Below, piece by piece: positions 52,250-61,502 of a stretch of 64,000 bases of DNA. Under the pieces are notes generated by a model. The model searched no databases and was not told the DNA's origin. It saw only the letters and a program-made list of their open reading frames with translations. The translations under genes and the position numbers were made by a program. Position 1 is the stretch's first letter. The number at the start of each line of letters is the position of its first letter. This DNA comes from Planctomycetota bacterium (lineage in GTDB: Bacteria; Planctomycetota; Planctomycetia; Pirellulales; Pirellulaceae): NCBI GenBank assembly GCA_963204915.1, contig CAUJHS010000010.1, positions 62,001 through 126,000 of the forward strand. Reading direction: 5' to 3'.

Positions 52250-52936
52250 ATGTTGCGCACACTGGCTCGCCGAAACATCCGCGATCAGGCGGCACAACAG
52301 ATCAAGGAATATATCCTCGCGCAGCAGCTTCGCCCCGGCGACCGCCTGCCAACGGAAAACCAACTCGCCGAGCAATTCGGCGTGAGCCGGCTCAGCGTGC
52401 GCGAGGCGACCAAAGCCCTGGAGTTCCTCGGAATTATCGAGGCGAAGCCCGGAGTCGGCTTGACCGTGGGTCAGATCGACATGACCCGCGTCACGGAGCA
52501 TCTTGGCTTTCACCCGGCGTTGCAAAGCGTCGATCCGGGGCAGTTGATCGACACGCGCGTCATCATCGAAACGGGCGTCATTCCGCACGTCATTCGGCGC
52601 ATGGCGGCAGACCGTTCGATTCACGATCGCTTGCAGTCGCTCGTGGACCAATTTCGAACGGCCCGTGATCTACAAACTTGGATCGATCTGGACATCGCGT
52701 TTCATCGGACCTTGCTGGAAGCCAGCGATCTAGCGCCAATTATTGCGTTTGGCGATTTGCTGCACGTGTTTTTTCAACGCTTCCGCGAGAGCGTGCGAAA
52801 GGCCGAATGGAAGGCCGGGATCGAAAGCCATCAGCACATCGTTGACCTGCTCAACAAGGGCAAAGCGCGCCAAGCCGCTAATGAACTTCGCACCCACATC
52901 GAAAGCCACCGTCAACGGTTGGGACGCACGCGGTAA
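52250..52936 (+). CDS. GntR/FadR-family transcription regulator
   Basis: 228 aa. The N-terminal winged helix is typical: QIKEYILAQQLRPGDRLPTE, QLAEQFGVSRLSVREATKAL, FLGIIEAKPGVGLTV. The C-terminal all-helical FCD-type domain has metal/ligand residues in DLDIAFHRTLLEAS and IESHQHIVDLL. Such proteins respond to small organic acids. It probably represses the divergent operon and itself through the 17-base palindrome. The ATG at 52250 is chosen as the start of the HTH; the frame is open upstream across the promoter. The following 52,937-53,178 holds no supported gene. Confidence 0.9.
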   Translation: MLRTLARRNIRDQAAQQIKEYILAQQLRPGDRLPTENQLAEQFGVSRLSVREATKALEFLGIIEAKPGVGLTVGQIDMTRVTEHLGFHPALQSVDPGQLIDTRVIIETGVIPHVIRRMAADRSIHDRLQSLVDQFRTARDLQTWIDLDIAFHRTLLEASDLAPIIAFGDLLHVFFQRFRESVRKAEWKAGIESHQHIVDLLNKGKARQAANELRTHIESHRQRLGRTR

Positions 52937-53178
52937 TGCGATGTTTGCCGCCGCCTTCGCGCGGTGGGCCGGTAGATGGTTTTCTTGACTCTCATCGCAG
53001 GAATGGTCTTGGCGCACGCTCTGGCCCAACGCACGGGAGAATTTTTTCCAACATTTTGGGCCGACGCCGGCGCCGCTCGCCATGAAATAATCCCTTGATT
53101 TTCCTGGAAAGAACACCAAATTTGTGATGTCGCTTTGTCGAGAAAGGGCGTAACTCACAATTCAAGGCGCAAGAACTC

Positions 53179-53206
53179 TTGATTTTGTACATTTGTTCAG
53201 TATAAT
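53179..53206 (+). promoter_or_regulatory. Strong promoter-like sequence without a clear gene
   Basis: TTGATT (53179-53184), a 16-base spacer and a perfect TATAAT (53201-53206). It points into the 3' end of the minus-strand 100-aa gene. Directly downstream, ATG at 53211 opens a 40-codon frame (starting MSRKSPRRYGSFG) with no ribosome binding site. It may produce an antisense or small RNA. Confidence 0.5.
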
Positions 53207-53233
53207 AATCATGTCGCGAAAAAGTCCGCGCCG

Positions 53234-53536
53234 TTACGGATCGTTCGGGCGACCACCGCTCACGGAACGATACTTCGGCGCCTCGCGTGTTAGATTACCG
53301 TACACTTGGGGACCGTCCTGGCGCCACCAATAGGCCCGAAACTCTTCGGGAGCCGTCCATTCGAAGATGGCGACAAGCCCCAGCAAACCACAGGGGCTCG
53401 GCGAAATGAAATCCCATCCCCCGCGCTCGCAGCAATACGCTTGTTGGCCTTCGTCATACCATGTTCGAAATCCTTTCGCTTGAAGCACCAACAAAGCGGT
53501 GTTGTACACGTTGCTGTATTCGGTCAAAGCGGGCAT
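53234..53536 (-). CDS. Hypothetical protein, 100 aa
   Basis: 100 aa, rich in Trp, Tyr and Gly. NTALLVLQAKGFRTWYDEGQ, then AYCCERGGWDFISPSPCGLL, GLVAIFEW and a YWW motif look like a conserved small alpha/beta protein of planctomycetes; this is recollection, not a search. No function is known. It has no near neighbour on its strand, and a strong opposing promoter lies at its 3' end. Confidence 0.6.
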   Translation of the reverse strand: MPALTEYSNVYNTALLVLQAKGFRTWYDEGQQAYCCERGGWDFISPSPCGLLGLVAIFEWTAPEEFRAYWWRQDGPQVYGNLTREAPKYRSVSGGRPNDP

Positions 53537-53749
53537 CGGTTCGTAGGGGCTAAAACGTGAGCGGCGGTCAATCGAGACTGCAGCAAAGCATCATCGCGCG
53601 GCCAAGGCAAGACACCGCTTCGAAACTTGCGAACTCGCATTCTCACGGTCAGGCCGAAAGGGCTGGCCGGAACCTCGTGCAGCCATTACGCTTGGAGTAC
53701 GCGCAAGCGACGGATTCTTTGCCATATTTCAACTTGACGGGAGACGCCG

Positions 53750-55114
53750 ATGAGAGGGTTGGTTCTGGGATTTGCGCCCGTGGCGCTGGTCGTTGCGACC
53801 TTGGCTCACGCCGACGACTGGCCGCAATGGATGGGTCCGCGCCGAGATAACGTCTGGCGCGAAACGGGCCTCCTCGAAAAATTCCCCGAGGGCGGTCCCA
53901 AGGTGTTGTGGCGCGCTCCTGTGGCGGGCGGATACGCCGGTCCGGCCGTGGCCCAAGGCAAAGTGTATGTCGCCGATTATGTCAGTTCGCGCGATGTCAA
54001 AGTCGAGAACTTCGAGCGGCAGCGGTTTACCGGCGTGGAGCGCGTGTTGTGCCTGGATGCGGAAACGGGAAAACAACTTTGGAAACACGAATATCCGGTC
54101 GAGTACACCATTTCGTACCCGGCCGGCCCGCGCTGCACGCCGCTCGTGCATGAAGGAAAAGTTTACATGCTGGGCGCCGAGGGCGACTTAAATTGCCTGG
54201 ACGCCGAAAAGGGAAACGTGGTGTGGTCAAAAAACCTGGTCAAACAATACGGCGCCAAAACGCCGTTGTGGGGCTACGCCGCACACCCGCTGATCGACGG
54301 CGATAAACTGATTTGTTTGGCCGGCGGTTCGGGTTCGCTCGCCGTCGCATTGCACAAAGACACGGGCGAGGAGATATGGCGGAGTTTAACCGCTCCGGAA
54401 CAAGGCTATTCACCGCCGATGATTTTTGAAGCAGGCGGCGTGCGCCAACTCATTTTGGCGCATCCGGGTGCGGTCGACTCGGTTAATCCGGAGAACGGCA
54501 AACCTTATTGGTCGGAGCCGTATGAAGCCACGAATGGCGCCGTGATCATGGCGCCGGTCAAAGCGGGCGAATGGTTATACGTGGGAGGATATTCCAACAA
54601 AAACTTGCTCTTACGTTTGGACTCGAAACAACCCGCCGCAAGCGAAATGTACCGCGACGTCTCGCGCGCCGGCGTATCGCCGATCAACGTCCAACCGTTC
54701 GTCGAGGGCGAAACGATGTACGGCTTCGACCAAAGCGGTTGGATGTACGGCGTCGATCTGAAAACCGGTCAGCGTCTATGGCAAACCACCGAACCGCTGC
54801 AGGGTGGTCGGGCCGTCAATAGCGGCACCGCGTTTATCGTCAAACAGGGAGATCGTTATTGGATGTTTAATGAACACGGCGAGTTGCTCATCGCGCGGCT
54901 TTCGCCGCAAGGTTTTGAAGAACTTGACCGCGCCAAGTTGATTGAACCCTCCAATTTGGCCTTTGGCCGAGAGGTGGTGTGGAGCGCGCCGGCCTTCGCC
55001 CATCGCCGGGTTTATTTGAGAAACGACAAAGAGTGTGTTTGCGTCAACCTTGCGTCCAGCACGGTTTCCAGCACGGAACGTAGTAGGAAAAAGCCGGCGT
55101 CCGGCGCACGCTAA
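53750..55114 (+). CDS. Secreted PQQ-like beta-propeller protein
   Basis: 454 aa with a signal peptide (LVLGFAPVALVVATLAHA). WPQWMGPRRDNVWRE is the typical start of planctomycete outer PQQ-like proteins. Propeller blades follow, with units such as GKVYVADYV, LCLDAETGKQLWKHEY and LNCLDAEKGNVVWS. No catalytic calcium or PQQ ligands are recognised, so it may be a binding or scaffold protein. The gap of 213 bases before it holds no gene; 148 bases separate it from the DUF1553 gene. Confidence 0.88.
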   Translation: MRGLVLGFAPVALVVATLAHADDWPQWMGPRRDNVWRETGLLEKFPEGGPKVLWRAPVAGGYAGPAVAQGKVYVADYVSSRDVKVENFERQRFTGVERVLCLDAETGKQLWKHEYPVEYTISYPAGPRCTPLVHEGKVYMLGAEGDLNCLDAEKGNVVWSKNLVKQYGAKTPLWGYAAHPLIDGDKLICLAGGSGSLAVALHKDTGEEIWRSLTAPEQGYSPPMIFEAGGVRQLILAHPGAVDSVNPENGKPYWSEPYEATNGAVIMAPVKAGEWLYVGGYSNKNLLLRLDSKQPAASEMYRDVSRAGVSPINVQPFVEGETMYGFDQSGWMYGVDLKTGQRLWQTTEPLQGGRAVNSGTAFIVKQGDRYWMFNEHGELLIARLSPQGFEELDRAKLIEPSNLAFGREVVWSAPAFAHRRVYLRNDKECVCVNLASSTVSSTERSRKKPASGAR

Positions 55115-55262
55115 CTTCCGTAGGAAAGCCCTCGTGCGGAACTTGCCCTGGAATCGACGAAGCGATTCGCTGCGTCGTCCAGGAGGGAACCCGTCGCGGG
55201 TATCAGGTCGTTATTCTCGCCTTGTATTTAGATTTCCCACCTTTTTACGCTCCGGTTGATTT

Positions 55263-57773
55263 ATGCGCACCGGATGGTCTTTACAACTGAAATTCGTTGG
55301 TCTGGCGGTGTGCGTTCTGGCGGCGGTTGTCGCCCGCGCCGACGACGCACCCGTCGACTTTTCACGCGACGTGAAACCGATTTTGTCCCAGAATTGTTTT
55401 GCGTGTCATGGACCGGATGAGGCAAGTCGCGAAGCCGGTTTGCGGCTCGACCGGGCCGACTCCGCCCTGGCCGTGCTCGACAGCGGCGCTACCGCCATCG
55501 TGCCAGGGCAACCGGAGGCGAGCGAGTTGATCGCACGGATCACCGCCGACGATCCCTCGCTACGCATGCCTCCGGCGTCGACGGGACATGTGCTCACCGA
55601 CGCGCAAATCGCCCGGTTGCGGCAATGGATCGCTTCGGGCGGAACGTACGACGATCACTGGTCGTTCCGGCCGGTCGGTAATCCGCAACCGCCCCCGGTG
55701 AAAAACGAGGCGTGGGTGCGCCATCCGATCGATCGTTTCGTCCTCGCGCGTCTAGAGCGGGAAGGCCTTGCGCCGTCGCCCGAGGCGGATCGAACGACCT
55801 TGCTTCGTCGACTGTCGCTGGACTTATTGGGCTTGCCGCCGCAACCCGCGGAAGTGGCGGAATTCCTCCAGGACGCTTCGCCCGATGCTTACGAGCGGTT
55901 GGTCGATCGGTTGCTTGCCTCGCCGCATTTTGGCGAGCGGTGGGGGCGGCACTGGCTCGATTTGGCCCACTACGCCGATAGCGAAGGGTATTTGGGCGAC
56001 ACGCTGCGCCCTAACGCCTGGCTGTATCGCGACTGGGTCATCAACGCGATCAATCGCGATTTGCCCTTTGATCAATTTACCGTCGAACAATTCGCTGGCG
56101 ATTTGCTGCCCGAGGCGAACTTAGAGCAACGCATCGCCACGGGCTTTTTACGCAACACCTTGCGTAACACGGAAGCAGGCGTTGACCTGGAGGAATATCG
56201 CTTGAAGGAAATCGTTGATCGTGTCAGTACGATTGGCGTCGGGTGGCTCGGTTTGTCGGTCGGGTGCGCCGAATGTCATTCGCACAAGTACGATCCCATT
56301 TCACATCGCGAGTTTTACGAGTTGTTCGCCTTCTTCAACAACGCCGACGATGTGGACATTCCCGCGCTGCGCCCCGGCGAAGTCGAACAATACGAAGCTC
56401 AACTTGCGGCGTGGAGCGAGCGACACGCCGAGCTTTCCGGCGCCGTCGTCTTGCAACTTGCTGCGCGGCAAGAGGCGGCTCCTGGTCTTGACCGTCAAAC
56501 GTTGCTGGCTGCACTTGCCACGGAGGCCAAAAAACGCACCACAGAACAGAAGAAGATCGTGGAATTGTTCAAGAACAGCGCCGATGCAGCGCTACAACGA
56601 TTGTGCAACGATTTTGAAACGCACGCGATCAAAAAGCCGCAACCGCCCGCGACGAAGGCGATGACGCTTGCCCCGCGAAAGACCGCCCGCGAGTCGTACA
56701 TTCACCTTCGCGGCGACTATCGGAGTCGCGGCGACGACGTAACGCCCGGCACGCCCGCGGTGTTGCCGCCGTTGGAGGTTCGCGGCGACGCGGCGGATCG
56801 CTTGGACCTCGCCCGCTGGCTGGTCGATGCGGACCATCCCCTCACGGCGAGAGTAACGGTCAATCGTTTTTGGCGGCACTTATTTGGCCGAGGATTGGTG
56901 GCGAGCGTCGATAACTTTGGATCTGGCGGCGAACCGCCGTCCCACCCCGAACTGCTCGACTGGCTCGCCCGGCATTGGGTTGCGGAAGGCTGGAGCGTTA
57001 AGTCGCTGGTGCGAGGGATCGCCACGTCGTCGACGTATCGCCAGGCGTCCCACGGGCGCGATGACTTGGCGCAGCGCGATCCGCTCAACGTGCTGCTGGC
57101 GCGGCAAGCGCGCCTGCGGCTCGAAGCGGAAGTTGTGCGCGATGTCACCCTTAGTGCGTCGGGATTGATTGAGCGGAAAATTGGCGGGCCAGGCATTCGC
57201 CCTCCGCAACCGGCGTACGTCGCCAGCATTAGCCGCAATGTGGAATGGAATGTGACACCCGGCGCCGACCAGTACCGTCGCGGGCTCTACATTTTGTTTC
57301 GCCGCGCTACGCCGTACCCGATGTTGCTGTTGTTCGACGCGCCGGATTCGACCGTGGCGTGCGTACAGCGCGAACGATCGAACTCGCCGCTTCAAGCCCT
57401 GACGTTACTAAACGACCCTGTGTTCTTCGAGTGCGCCCAGGCGCTGGGCGGCGAACTCTCGGCGGCCTCACGCGACACCCGGGAGGAGCGTCTCGCGGAA
57501 ATTTTCCTCCGCTGCCTGGGACGCGATCCGCGACCGGCCGAAAAGGAACGTCTCGATCGCTTGTACGAAGAGCATTACGAACGATTATCGACCGATCCCA
57601 ACGCCGTGCGCGCCATTCTCGAGCGCGAAGACGACGCGCGAACGCCAAACAAGGCGGGGCAGGCTCTATCTTCCGAAGGCGCCGCCGCAAACGATGCCGC
57701 CGTCGAGCAGGCCGCTTGGATACTTACGGCGCGCGTCTTGTTGAACCTCGATGAATTCATTACGCGGGAGTAA
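55263..57773 (+). CDS. DUF1549/DUF1553 protein with a planctomycete cytochrome c domain
   Basis: 836 aa. A signal peptide is followed by the PSCyt1 haem-binding motif NCFACHG (about 40-46) and its distal region LRMPPASTG, then DUF1549 (about 145-360; RHWLDLAHYADSEGY, FLRNTLRNTEAG) and DUF1553 (about 490-800; VNRFWRHLFGRGLV, SPLQALTLLND). This architecture is nearly restricted to planctomycetes and their relatives and is linked to breakdown of polysaccharides, but its reaction is unknown. It overlaps nothing; the DUF1501 gene starts four bases after its stop. Confidence 0.93.
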   Translation: MRTGWSLQLKFVGLAVCVLAAVVARADDAPVDFSRDVKPILSQNCFACHGPDEASREAGLRLDRADSALAVLDSGATAIVPGQPEASELIARITADDPSLRMPPASTGHVLTDAQIARLRQWIASGGTYDDHWSFRPVGNPQPPPVKNEAWVRHPIDRFVLARLEREGLAPSPEADRTTLLRRLSLDLLGLPPQPAEVAEFLQDASPDAYERLVDRLLASPHFGERWGRHWLDLAHYADSEGYLGDTLRPNAWLYRDWVINAINRDLPFDQFTVEQFAGDLLPEANLEQRIATGFLRNTLRNTEAGVDLEEYRLKEIVDRVSTIGVGWLGLSVGCAECHSHKYDPISHREFYELFAFFNNADDVDIPALRPGEVEQYEAQLAAWSERHAELSGAVVLQLAARQEAAPGLDRQTLLAALATEAKKRTTEQKKIVELFKNSADAALQRLCNDFETHAIKKPQPPATKAMTLAPRKTARESYIHLRGDYRSRGDDVTPGTPAVLPPLEVRGDAADRLDLARWLVDADHPLTARVTVNRFWRHLFGRGLVASVDNFGSGGEPPSHPELLDWLARHWVAEGWSVKSLVRGIATSSTYRQASHGRDDLAQRDPLNVLLARQARLRLEAEVVRDVTLSASGLIERKIGGPGIRPPQPAYVASISRNVEWNVTPGADQYRRGLYILFRRATPYPMLLLFDAPDSTVACVQRERSNSPLQALTLLNDPVFFECAQALGGELSAASRDTREERLAEIFLRCLGRDPRPAEKERLDRLYEEHYERLSTDPNAVRAILEREDDARTPNKAGQALSSEGAAANDAAVEQAAWILTARVLLNLDEFITRE

Positions 57774-57777
57774 CGCC

Positions 57778-59316
57778 ATGCGCCGCCAATCGATGACGAT
57801 TCAACCGTCGAGCGTCGAAACCGTGCCCATCGCACAGTCGGCGCGGGATTTAGCCCGGCGACGGTTCCTCGTTCAGGGACTTTCCGGGGCCGGTGCGCTG
57901 GCGCTCTCGTCATTGCTTCAGGAAGACGGCGTGTGTGCGGCTGAATTAGCGGCGGTCGCGCCGGCAAAGAATCCCACGCTTCCGCGGGCGCCTCACTTCG
58001 CGCCTAAGGCCAAGCGCATCATTTATATCTATCTGGAAGGCGGCCCCAGCCAGATGGACTTGTTCGATCCGAAGCCGCAACTGAACAAGCTCGACGGTCA
58101 GCCGTTGCCGGAGTCGATGTTGCAAAACGTGCGGTTCGCGTTCATCAAGAAAGAGTCGGCGCGACTGATGGCCACGCCCCGCACGTTTGTGCGTTACGGC
58201 CAATGCGGCATGGAAATGAGCGATCTGTTGCCGCACATCGGCTCCTGCGCCGACGACTTATGCCTGATTCGTTCCATGCATACCGACCAGTTCAACCACC
58301 TGCCGGGGCAGTTGATGATGAACTGCGGGTCGCCCATTGCGGGCCGGCCCAGTCTCGGTTCGTGGTTGGCGTATGGACTGGGTAGCGAGTCGCGCGATTT
58401 GCCGATGTTCGTTTCCCTCGTCACCGTCGGGCGCGGCATTCCCGGCGGCTCGGCCAGTTGGTCAAGCGGGTTTTTGCCCAGCACTTATGCGGGAGTTCAA
58501 TTTCGCAGCGACGGCGATGCAGTGCTCAACCTCGGTAATCCCGCGGGCGTCGACGCGGCAACGCAACGCGCCAGCATCACCGCAATCAATGATCTCAACC
58601 GGCTGCATCACGCCGATGTGCGCGACTCGGAATTGACGGCCCGCATCAACGCGTATGAACTTGCCTTCCGCATGCAAGCCGCAGCGCCGGAATTGACGGA
58701 TCTTTCCGGCGAAACGCAAGCCACCTTAGACGAATACGGTCTGGAGCGGGAGGAGCCGGCGATCAAGTCGAACCTGGGCGGCGTGGGGTTATTCGGGCCC
58801 TTCGCGCGCAACTGCCTGTTGGCGCGGCGGCTGATCGAACGTGGCGTGCGCATCGTAGGCGTATTCCATTCCTCGTGGGATCATCACAGCAGTCTCGATG
58901 TTCAATTGCGCCACAATTGTTTGATGGCCGACCAACCCATCGCCGCATTGCTCAAAGATCTCAAACGACGCGGCCTGCTGGACGAGACGCTCGTGGTGTG
59001 GAACTCCGAATTCGGACGTACGCCGCTGGGTGAGAATCGCGAAGGGGTCAACTCGAAAGTGACCGGCCGAGACCATCACCCCTATGCATTCAGCATCTGG
59101 ATGGCCGGTGGCGGAGTGCGCGGCGGGCAAGTGATTGGCGAAACCGACGAGATCGCCTGGGGCGTGACCCGCGACCCGGTGCACGTGCACGACTTGCAGG
59201 CCACCATTCTGCACCTGTGCGGGCTCGATCACACGCGCTTGACCTACCGCTTCCAAGGACGTAACTTCCGTTTGACCGACGTGCATGGCAACGTGGTTCG
59301 GAAGGTCTTCGCGTAA
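57778..59316 (+). CDS. DUF1501 sulfatase-fold protein, exported
   Basis: 512 aa. The N-terminus has a Tat-like signal (ARRRFLVQGLSGAGALALSS). Core motifs of DUF1501: IYIYLEGGPSQMDLFDPKPQ, LIRSMHTDQFNH, WNSEFGRTPLGE and GRDHHPYAFSIWMAGGG. It has the alkaline-phosphatase-like fold; function unproven. The DUF1553 gene directly upstream is its standard partner. The ATG at 57778 gives the signal; an upstream start at 57751 lies inside the DUF1553 gene. Confidence 0.93.
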   Translation: MRRQSMTIQPSSVETVPIAQSARDLARRRFLVQGLSGAGALALSSLLQEDGVCAAELAAVAPAKNPTLPRAPHFAPKAKRIIYIYLEGGPSQMDLFDPKPQLNKLDGQPLPESMLQNVRFAFIKKESARLMATPRTFVRYGQCGMEMSDLLPHIGSCADDLCLIRSMHTDQFNHLPGQLMMNCGSPIAGRPSLGSWLAYGLGSESRDLPMFVSLVTVGRGIPGGSASWSSGFLPSTYAGVQFRSDGDAVLNLGNPAGVDAATQRASITAINDLNRLHHADVRDSELTARINAYELAFRMQAAAPELTDLSGETQATLDEYGLEREEPAIKSNLGGVGLFGPFARNCLLARRLIERGVRIVGVFHSSWDHHSSLDVQLRHNCLMADQPIAALLKDLKRRGLLDETLVVWNSEFGRTPLGENREGVNSKVTGRDHHPYAFSIWMAGGGVRGGQVIGETDEIAWGVTRDPVHVHDLQATILHLCGLDHTRLTYRFQGRNFRLTDVHGNVVRKVFA

Positions 59317-59557
59317 CGGCTCGCCTTCGCCATGGCCGGGATGACGGCTTGACGAGCGCGTCCTCCAAACGGCAACAAGTCCCTGCGAACGCGCAAACTC
59401 TGGTCGGTTATGCTTATCAGGAAATGGCTTTCGAGCGTCGTCGCAGCGACTTCAACGACGCCGTTCGACCTAGCGCTTGGGCGCACGTGTGGCGCGTGAT
59501 CGGTGATGCGCCCAGGAACCGCGACCGCGACATCCAGGTCCGTCTTATCGTTACTTC

Positions 59558-60667
59558 ATGACCCGCTATCACTTTGAATTGGCGACGCCCGAGGACGACG
59601 CCGAGCTGCGCGACATTCTCGCGGCGACGGGCATGGACGGCCCCATTTCCGTCGCGTTTCGCCGAGAACCAAGTTTCTTTGAAGCCGCGGTGGTGGAAGG
59701 GCCCTTTCATCAAACGATTGTCGGCCGCGACCGCCGTGACGGGCGAATCGGCGGTTTTGGCTCGCGGTCAATTCGCTGGCGCTACGTGAATGGCCAACCC
59801 GCGCCCATTGGTTATCTTAGTAGCTTGCGCGTCTTGCCCGCATATCGAAACCTTGGCTTGTTAGCGCGCGGTTACGCATTCCTACGCGAACTGCACGCCG
59901 ATAACCGGACGCCGTTGTACTTGACCACGATTGCCGAAGGCAACGAACAGGCCTTGAAGATACTCACCTCCGGACGGGCGGGCCTACCGACGTACCACGA
60001 GGCGGGGCGGTTTCACACGGCGGTAATTCCCGCCTCGGGCCGGGCGCGCCGCAAGCCACCCCGCGGCGTCAAACTGCGTATGGCGCACGCGGGGGACCTT
60101 CCGCGCCTTTTCGAGTTTTTGCAAAGGAACGGTCCGCGCCGCCAGTTTTTTCCGGTGTATCAGGCCGACGATTTTCAAGCAACGACTGCAACGTTTCGCG
60201 GGCTGACGCTGCCCGACCTGTGCCTGGCGTTTCGCCACGACCGGATCGTCGGCGTTTTGGGACGATGGGACCAGCGCGGCTTTCGCCAAACGGTTGTGCA
60301 AAGTTACCGCGGCCCCCTGCGCTGGCTGCGGCCTGTCTACAATGTCGCCGCGGTTATGCGCCATCGTCCGAAATTGCCGCGCGCCGGGGAAAGCTTTGCC
60401 TTCATTACCGGCGCGTTGCCTTTGGTGGAGGATGACGACGCCGAGATTTTCGGGGCGATGATCGATTACCAGACCTCGCGCCCGGCCGAAGACCGTCCTT
60501 TTTGGTTAATCGGGCTTCATGAACGCGATGCCCTGTTGCCCGCAATCCGGGCGCGTCAGGTGACGTCGTACATCACGCGCCTGTATTATGTGAGTTGGGA
60601 GGACGGCGCCAAGTTGCGCGCCGCTCTTGATGATCGCTCACCTTACTTGGAGCTTGGCAGCCTGTAG
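59558..60667 (+). CDS. GNAT-family acetyltransferase-like protein
   Basis: 369 aa. The N-terminal half shows the GNAT acetyl-CoA-binding region: IGYLSSLRVLPAYRNLGLLA, then RGYAFLRELHADN (about 88-120). A second, less clear acyltransferase-like half follows (GVKLRMAHAGDLPRLFEFLQ; LCLAFRHDRIVGVLGRWDQ), so the protein may be a double-GNAT. The acceptor is unknown. It opens a plus-strand group with the 253-aa protein and the GH3-like enzyme. The 241 bases before it hold only a doubtful 70-codon frame read from TTG. Confidence 0.75.
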   Translation: MTRYHFELATPEDDAELRDILAATGMDGPISVAFRREPSFFEAAVVEGPFHQTIVGRDRRDGRIGGFGSRSIRWRYVNGQPAPIGYLSSLRVLPAYRNLGLLARGYAFLRELHADNRTPLYLTTIAEGNEQALKILTSGRAGLPTYHEAGRFHTAVIPASGRARRKPPRGVKLRMAHAGDLPRLFEFLQRNGPRRQFFPVYQADDFQATTATFRGLTLPDLCLAFRHDRIVGVLGRWDQRGFRQTVVQSYRGPLRWLRPVYNVAAVMRHRPKLPRAGESFAFITGALPLVEDDDAEIFGAMIDYQTSRPAEDRPFWLIGLHERDALLPAIRARQVTSYITRLYYVSWEDGAKLRAALDDRSPYLELGSL

Positions 60668-60668
60668 C

Positions 60669-61430
60669 ATGGCGCCGCGCATGATGAGTTCCCCCACCCT
60701 TCAAGGACGCATTGTTCCGCTCGCGGAAGTAACCAGGTCTCAGCGCGCCCAAATGTTTGCGCTGATGACGCGGTACTACGCAGGAATGCGCAACGACGCC
60801 TTCAATGCCGATTTGGACGAGAAAACATGGGTCATTCAGTTGCTTGACAACGCCACGGGCGCCGTTCGCGGTTTCTCCACCCAGTGCTTGATTCAAGTGG
60901 AACGGTCCGGCCGGAAAATGACGGCCCTGTACTCCGGCGATACGATTGTCGATCGTGCATGTTGGTCTTCGAATCCCTTGGCGCAGGTATGGGGTCGATT
61001 CGCCTTGAACCTGATGGAACAATTCGCGTCCGAGGAGTTTTATTGGTTCCTCATCAGCAAGGGGTTTCGCACCTATCGGTTCTTGCCTGTATTTTTCCAC
61101 GAGTTTTATCCGCGGCGCGAAACACCCACACCGTCCTGGGCGAAAGAAGCTCTTGATGCGCTAGCGCGTTCGAAATTCGGCGAAGCCTACGACGACGCGA
61201 CCGGCATTGTTCGCGCCGTTGCGGGACAATGCCGCTTGCTCCCCGGTGTGGGCGAGGTGACCCAAGCGCGGGCCTCCAACGCAGACGTAGAGTTTTTCGA
61301 GCGGCGCAATCCCGGCCACGCGCGCGGTGATGAATTATGCTGCTTAGCGCCGTTAACCCCCGAGAATTTTACGGCCGCCGCCTATCGCACGATTGGCTAC
61401 GCGCCTCGTACTCAAGAGATCCGGCATTAA
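60669..61430 (+). CDS. Unknown protein in the GH3 cluster, 253 aa
   Basis: 253 aa, soluble, from ATG at 60669 (one base after the preceding stop). The stretch KTWVIQLLDNATGAVRGFST followed by MTALYSGDTIVDRACWSSN has the strand-turn-strand look of an acyltransferase fold, and FYWFLISKGFRTYRFLPVFF is strongly conserved in appearance. No active-site motif can be identified. Placement between a GNAT gene and a GH3-like gene suggests an acyl-transfer role, which is inference only. Confidence 0.65.
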   Translation: MAPRMMSSPTLQGRIVPLAEVTRSQRAQMFALMTRYYAGMRNDAFNADLDEKTWVIQLLDNATGAVRGFSTQCLIQVERSGRKMTALYSGDTIVDRACWSSNPLAQVWGRFALNLMEQFASEEFYWFLISKGFRTYRFLPVFFHEFYPRRETPTPSWAKEALDALARSKFGEAYDDATGIVRAVAGQCRLLPGVGEVTQARASNADVEFFERRNPGHARGDELCCLAPLTPENFTAAAYRTIGYAPRTQEIRH

Positions 61431-61502
61431 CCGCTTTTCAAACTCGTGGCGCCGTTTCCTCACGCCGCCGGGCGTAAGCGAAGCGTCAAAGGCGATGGAC
61501 GG

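Noticed and set aside
59349..59561. 70-codon frame from TTG overlapping the GNAT start by 4 bases
   Set aside because: The 4-base overlap is suggestive, but the start is TTG without a ribosome binding site and the sequence matches nothing known.
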